A stretch of DNA of 8,365 nucleotides, from the NCBI GenBank assembly GCA_002434335.1, contig DJJW01000080.1, forward strand, positions 1 to 8,365, read 5' to 3'. This DNA comes from Lachnoclostridium sp. UBA6558. Lineage in GTDB: Bacteria; Bacillota; Clostridia; Lachnospirales; Lachnospiraceae. Both the position numbers and the translations under genes were made by a program. This document shows, one piece after another, positions 5,339 through 8,365 of the stretch. How positions within the stretch are numbered: position 1 is the stretch's first letter; each line of letters opens with the position of its first letter. Below the pieces are notes generated by a model that ran no database searches, was not told the DNA's origin, and was given only the letters and a program-made list of their open reading frames with translations.

Positions 5339-5353
5339 ATGAAAGTTGGATAA
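5339..5353 (+). CDS. Four-codon leader ORF (MKVG) before the first permease
   Basis: ATG AAA GTT GGA TAA sits eight bases after AAGGAGAG (5323-5330), a good ribosome binding site. Its stop codon runs into TAAGGAG, which is the ribosome binding site of the permease gene (AAGGAG 5352-5357, seven bases before the ATG at 5365). Such an arrangement could couple translation of the permease to that of the mini-ORF. It may also be accidental; there is no regulatory codon bias in so short a peptide. Confidence 0.35.
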   Translation: MKVG

Positions 5354-5364
5354 GGAGAAGAAGC

Positions 5365-6330
5365 ATGAAAAGAAAACAAAAAGCAGAAGCAGCTAGTGTA
5401 TCGACAGTGGGAAAGACATCATTTATTAAAAATTTATGGAAATACAGGGTACTTTGCTTCATGTGTCTTCCTGCCATTTTATTTTTCCTGGTATTTTCCT
5501 ACATACCTATGCCAGGTGCGTACATTGCCTTTACCAACTTCAATTATGCCAAAGGAATCTTCGGCAGTGAATTTGTTGGTTTCGACAATTTTAAGTTCCT
5601 GTTTACTTCCGGCAAGATTACAATGCTGACAAGGAATACGCTCCTTTATAATCTGGCATTTATATTGATAGGAAATACACTTCAGATTTTTGTAGCTATC
5701 CTCTTAAATGAGATTAAAAATAAACACTTTAAAAAGATTACTCAGACATTTATGTTCCTGCCTTACTTTATTTCGGCAGTACTTGTAGGTCTTTTAGTTT
5801 ATAACCTGTTAAATTATGATTTTGGTTTCATCAACAGTATTATCAGACAGTTCGGCGGAGAACCCATTAAAGTTTACGCCAACAAGACAGTTTGGCCCTT
5901 TATCATAGTACTTGTTCATTTATGGCAGCAGACCGGTTACGGCTCCATCGTTTACTTCGCAGCAATCATGGGTATTGATGCAGAAACAGTTGAGGCTGCA
6001 AGGGTAGACGGAGCAAACGCTTTCCAGAAGATCAGATACATTATTCTTCCCGGCTTAAAACCTACTATTATCATATTATTACTGTTCTCCATGGGTAGCA
6101 TTTTAAAAGGAAACTTTGGATTGTTCTATAATATTATCGGACCTTCCAACTCCATGCTCTTCCCTACAACAGATATTATTGAAACCTATGTATTCCGTAC
6201 CATGATGAATAACTTTAACTTTACTCAGGCAAGTGCGGTAGGTCTTTATCAGTCAGTTTTTGGTTTTGCTCTGGTACTTTTCTGTAACTGGATTGTAAAG
6301 AAGATTGACAGTGATTATTCATTATTCTAA
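5365..6330 (+). CDS. CUT1 sugar ABC transporter permease, LplB/YtcP-associated type
   Basis: This 321-residue inner-membrane subunit belongs to the binding-protein-dependent transport permeases. After a basic, hydrophilic N-terminus (1-27), six hydrophobic segments can be placed at about 30-48, 93-115, 128-150, 178-200, 233-255 and 291-311. The cytoplasmic EAA loop that contacts the ATPase is clear: EAARVDGANAFQKIRYIILP (210-229). The early segment YIPMPGAYIAFTNFNYAKGIFG is characteristic of the LplB branch, which imports complex oligosaccharides in firmicutes. AAGGAG seven bases before the ATG supports the start. It is the first full gene of an operon with a second permease 44 bp downstream and a binding protein after that. 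No ATPase gene is in view, so a shared MsmX-like ATPase probably powers it. Substrate not determinable from sequence. Confidence 0.93.
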   Translation: MKRKQKAEAASVSTVGKTSFIKNLWKYRVLCFMCLPAILFFLVFSYIPMPGAYIAFTNFNYAKGIFGSEFVGFDNFKFLFTSGKITMLTRNTLLYNLAFILIGNTLQIFVAILLNEIKNKHFKKITQTFMFLPYFISAVLVGLLVYNLLNYDFGFINSIIRQFGGEPIKVYANKTVWPFIIVLVHLWQQTGYGSIVYFAAIMGIDAETVEAARVDGANAFQKIRYIILPGLKPTIIILLLFSMGSILKGNFGLFYNIIGPSNSMLFPTTDIIETYVFRTMMNNFNFTQASAVGLYQSVFGFALVLFCNWIVKKIDSDYSLF

Positions 6331-6374
6331 ATTTCGTTGTTGCTAAAAGTAATATATGCAGAAAAGAGGTCAAA

Positions 6375-7277
6375 ATGCAAGAGAATAGTAAAATTAAACT
6401 GGGTTCATCAGATGTTATCATAAAAACTGTTGCTTATATATTTATCGGGCTGTTTTCCTTAGCCTGCCTGTTACCCTTCATATTGATGATATCCACTTCC
6501 TTCAGTACAGAAGGACTAATTAGAAAAACAGGTTTTGCAATTATACCGAAGGGTTTCACCACCTACGCATATGAGCTGGTATTAAGAAACTCCAAGCAGT
6601 TATTCGGTTCTTATGTAGTAACAATAGTAATGACAGTAGGCGGTACCTTCCTTGGTTTATTCATTATCTCAATGACAGGATACGCACTGCAGAGAAAGGA
6701 TTTCCCTTTCCGTAATCAGATTTCATTCTATATTTACTTTACAACTTTATTTTCAGGCGGATTAGTTCCTTTTTACCTGTTGATATCCAAATATCTTGGA
6801 TTAAAAGACAATTACCTGGCAGTATTCCTGCCGCTGCTAATGTCACCCTGGCTGATTATTCTTATGAAGAATTTTATTAAGGCCATACCCTTCGAAATTA
6901 CCGAATCCGGTAAGATTGACGGTGCCGGGGATATTACCATCTTTATCAAACTGATTCTGCCTATGTTAAAACCGGCCCTAGCTACAATCGGTTTATTCCT
7001 GGCTCTTGGTTACTGGAATGAATGGTATAACTCCATGTTATTCCTTTCCGCTAAGGTAGAATACAGGCCCTTACAGTATCACTTATATAAAATAGTCAAC
7101 GAGGTTGCATCCTTAAAGAACTCCGTTGCAGGCTCCAATGTAGTAGTAACATCACTTCCTCTGGAAACACTCAAAATGTCTACAGCGGTTGTGGCAACTG
7201 GTCCAGTCATTTTACTTTACCCCTTTGTGCAGAAGTACTTTATCGCAGGTATCACAGTTGGTGCCGTAAAGGGCTAA
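6375..7277 (+). CDS. CUT1 sugar ABC transporter permease, YtcP/AraQ type
   Basis: This is the second membrane subunit of the importer, 300 residues. Hydrophobic segments fall at about 17-41, 78-104, 115-137, 146-165, 198-220 and 268-287. Its EAA-type loop is EITESGKIDGAGDITIFIKL, then ILPMLKP (174-200), with ESGKIDG replacing the canonical EAARIDG, a common form in this branch. The C-terminus YPFVQKYFIAGITVGAVKG is a hallmark of YtcP-like permeases and, with GYWNEWYNSM (212-221), separates it from the LplB-type partner upstream. The ribosome binding site AAGAGG (6364-6369) lies five bases before the ATG. The 44-bp gap from the first permease holds no terminator, so the two are co-transcribed and should form a heterodimeric pore. 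Confidence 0.94.
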   Translation: MQENSKIKLGSSDVIIKTVAYIFIGLFSLACLLPFILMISTSFSTEGLIRKTGFAIIPKGFTTYAYELVLRNSKQLFGSYVVTIVMTVGGTFLGLFIISMTGYALQRKDFPFRNQISFYIYFTTLFSGGLVPFYLLISKYLGLKDNYLAVFLPLLMSPWLIILMKNFIKAIPFEITESGKIDGAGDITIFIKLILPMLKPALATIGLFLALGYWNEWYNSMLFLSAKVEYRPLQYHLYKIVNEVASLKNSVAGSNVVVTSLPLETLKMSTAVVATGPVILLYPFVQKYFIAGITVGAVKG

Positions 7278-7303
7278 AGAGCAAGTAACCCGGTGGTGTT
7301 TTT

Positions 7304-7318
7304 CTTCGCAAGACGAAG
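7304..7318 (+). repeat. Small intercistronic hairpin before the binding-protein gene
   Basis: CTTCG (7304-7308) pairs with CGAAG (7314-7318) around CAAGA, in the 76-bp gap between the second permease and the binding-protein gene. A T-run precedes it and does not follow it, so it is not a terminator in the plus direction. It could protect or mark the 5' end of a processed binding-protein mRNA, since binding proteins are usually made in excess of permeases. Confidence 0.35.
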
Positions 7319-7353
7319 TAAACATATATTAATTATATAACAGGAGGAAATTT

Positions 7354-8365
7354 ATGGGGAAAACATTTAAGAAACTACTTAGCCTCTGCCTGATCTTAAG
7401 CATGGCTGTCAGCCTTGCTGCATGTGGACCAAAGAACAACAATTCTGGACAGGGAACAGATGGCGGTACAACAACTGCTCCGACAGATGGCGGATCAACC
7501 GGCGCAATTGATACATCAAAACATGAAGTTATTAAATTCGTCGTACTTGGTAACAAACCTACCAACGGCCGCCTAGAAGCAATGATGACAGAGCTTAACA
7601 AAAAACTTACAGAAAAAGTTAATGCAGAACTTGAGTTATATTATGTAGAGTGGGCTGACTGGCAGACACAGTATAACCTTCTCTTAGCTTCCGGAGATTC
7701 CACAATTGACTTAATCGGTACAGCTACTGACTGGTTAGATGCATGGCCTAATTCCAAGAAAGGTGCTTTCTTAGAATTAACAGATGATATGTTAAAGACT
7801 TATGCACCTCAGACCTATGCTTCCGTTTCAGAAGAGCATTGGAACATGTGTAAATATGACGGTAAGATTTATTTAATACCTGAAGATAACTACAAACAGT
7901 GGACAAATCACGGGTTTATGTACCGTGGAGACTGGGCAAAACAGTTCGGTTTAACAAATGGTGTTAACAGCTTTGCAGATCTGGGTAAATACTTCCAGGG
8001 TATCAAAGACAACTATCCTGATGTTATTCCCTGGGATGCAGCAGCAAGCGGCCAGGCATTTGGTTCTCAGTTGGCTGGTGGTTACTTCCAGTCCAATACA
8101 CAGACTCTTTTCCTTGACGGTTTAGAAGTTCCTGTTTTCTTTGGTGCGTCCAAAGATGATCCATTTACACTTGTTTCTCCTTACATGGAAGGTCAGGAGT
8201 ATATCGACTTTGCTAAGCTGATGAAACAGTGGGGCGATGCAGGATACTGGAGAGAAGACGTACTCAACTACACCGGAGATACACGTGAAGAGTTCTATGC
8301 AGGTCAGACTGGTGCAGATCAGCATCATACTCAGACTTACTACACAACCGTACGTCCTCAGATGG
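7354..8365 (+). CDS. Lipoprotein extracellular solute-binding protein of the sugar ABC transporter, 3' truncated by the window
   Basis: The first 337 codons of an open frame that runs off the window. It is the substrate-capturing subunit, held on the outer face of the membrane by a lipid anchor. The signal peptide has a basic start (K3, K6, K7), a hydrophobic core (L8-L21) and a lipobox LAAC with the modified cysteine at residue 24. A Gly/Thr/Asp/Asn-rich linker (about 25-53) follows. The folded domain starts at about KHEVIKFVVLGNKPTNGRLE and continues with WADWQTQYNLLLASGDSTID, DGKIYLIPED and MYRGDWAKQFGL, features of LplA/YtcQ-like family 1 binding proteins. Strong AGGAGG (7342-7347) lies six bases before the ATG. 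The total length should be about 500 or more residues if typical. It follows the two permeases, 76 bp after the second, completing the importer apart from the ATPase. The ligand is probably an oligosaccharide; its identity is unknown. Confidence 0.93.
   Translation, partial: MGKTFKKLLSLCLILSMAVSLAACGPKNNNSGQGTDGGTTTAPTDGGSTGAIDTSKHEVIKFVVLGNKPTNGRLEAMMTELNKKLTEKVNAELELYYVEWADWQTQYNLLLASGDSTIDLIGTATDWLDAWPNSKKGAFLELTDDMLKTYAPQTYASVSEEHWNMCKYDGKIYLIPEDNYKQWTNHGFMYRGDWAKQFGLTNGVNSFADLGKYFQGIKDNYPDVIPWDAAASGQAFGSQLAGGYFQSNTQTLFLDGLEVPVFFGASKDDPFTLVSPYMEGQEYIDFAKLMKQWGDAGYWREDVLNYTGDTREEFYAGQTGADQHHTQTYYTTVRPQM

Noticed and set aside
7329..7601. 90-codon minus-strand ORF over the binding-protein start
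   Set aside because: It is antisense to the signal peptide and linker of the lipoprotein; the Pro/Val-rich translation is the complement of the Gly/Thr linker codons.

Overview
The window looks like chromosomal DNA from a low-to-medium GC, Gram-positive, anaerobic firmicute, most likely a Lachnospiraceae-type clostridium. The basis is the strong AGGAGG-like ribosome binding sites, the SEC-C-tagged methionine aminopeptidase, a short stand-alone GltD-type flavoprotein, and a CUT1 sugar transporter of the LplB/YtcP type with a lipoprotein binding subunit. The genus is inference from gene families and base usage; no rRNA or other marker is present.

Layout. Positions 1-253 hold the 3' end of a methionine sulfoxide reductase B domain (+). 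A TATAAT-rich promoter then leads to a 109-residue AraC/MarA-type regulator (334-663, +) and, 49 bp later, a type I methionine aminopeptidase with an N-terminal SEC-C zinc motif (713-1588, +). A bidirectional hairpin terminator (1666-1712) separates these from a convergent FeS/FAD/NAD(P)H oxidoreductase of the glutamate synthase small-subunit family (1829-3076, -). That gene diverges from a LacI-family repressor (3346-4371, +); the 269-bp intergenic region carries a promoter for each direction plus short GCGAAA repeats. A good terminator follows lacI. The 930-bp gap after it holds the decayed remains of a small membrane-anchored protein gene on the minus strand (about 4447-4890) and then the control region of a sugar-transport operon: a perfect consensus promoter (TTGACA-17-TATAAT), two matching LacI/cre-type operators exactly 106 bp apart, and a roughly 307-nt leader ending in a perfect hairpin and a four-codon leader ORF. 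The operon itself is permease (5365-6330), permease (6375-7277) and the start of a lipoprotein solute-binding protein (7354 to the window edge).

How it fits together. The LacI-family protein is the obvious local candidate to repress the transporter. Half of the operator sequence (GAAAGCGA) also occurs at the predicted start site of lacI's own promoter, which suggests autoregulation. The transporter has no ATPase gene in view, as is usual for CUT1 importers of this class that borrow a shared MsmX-type ATPase. The substrate is probably an oligosaccharide but cannot be named from sequence. The first half of the window (MsrB, AraC, aminopeptidase, oxidoreductase) is housekeeping and stress-related, with no visible functional link to the transporter.

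I did not find a clearly new multi-gene system. The most interesting parts are regulatory: the paired operators with a consensus promoter, the long structured leader with its mini-ORF, and the gene remnant next to it.
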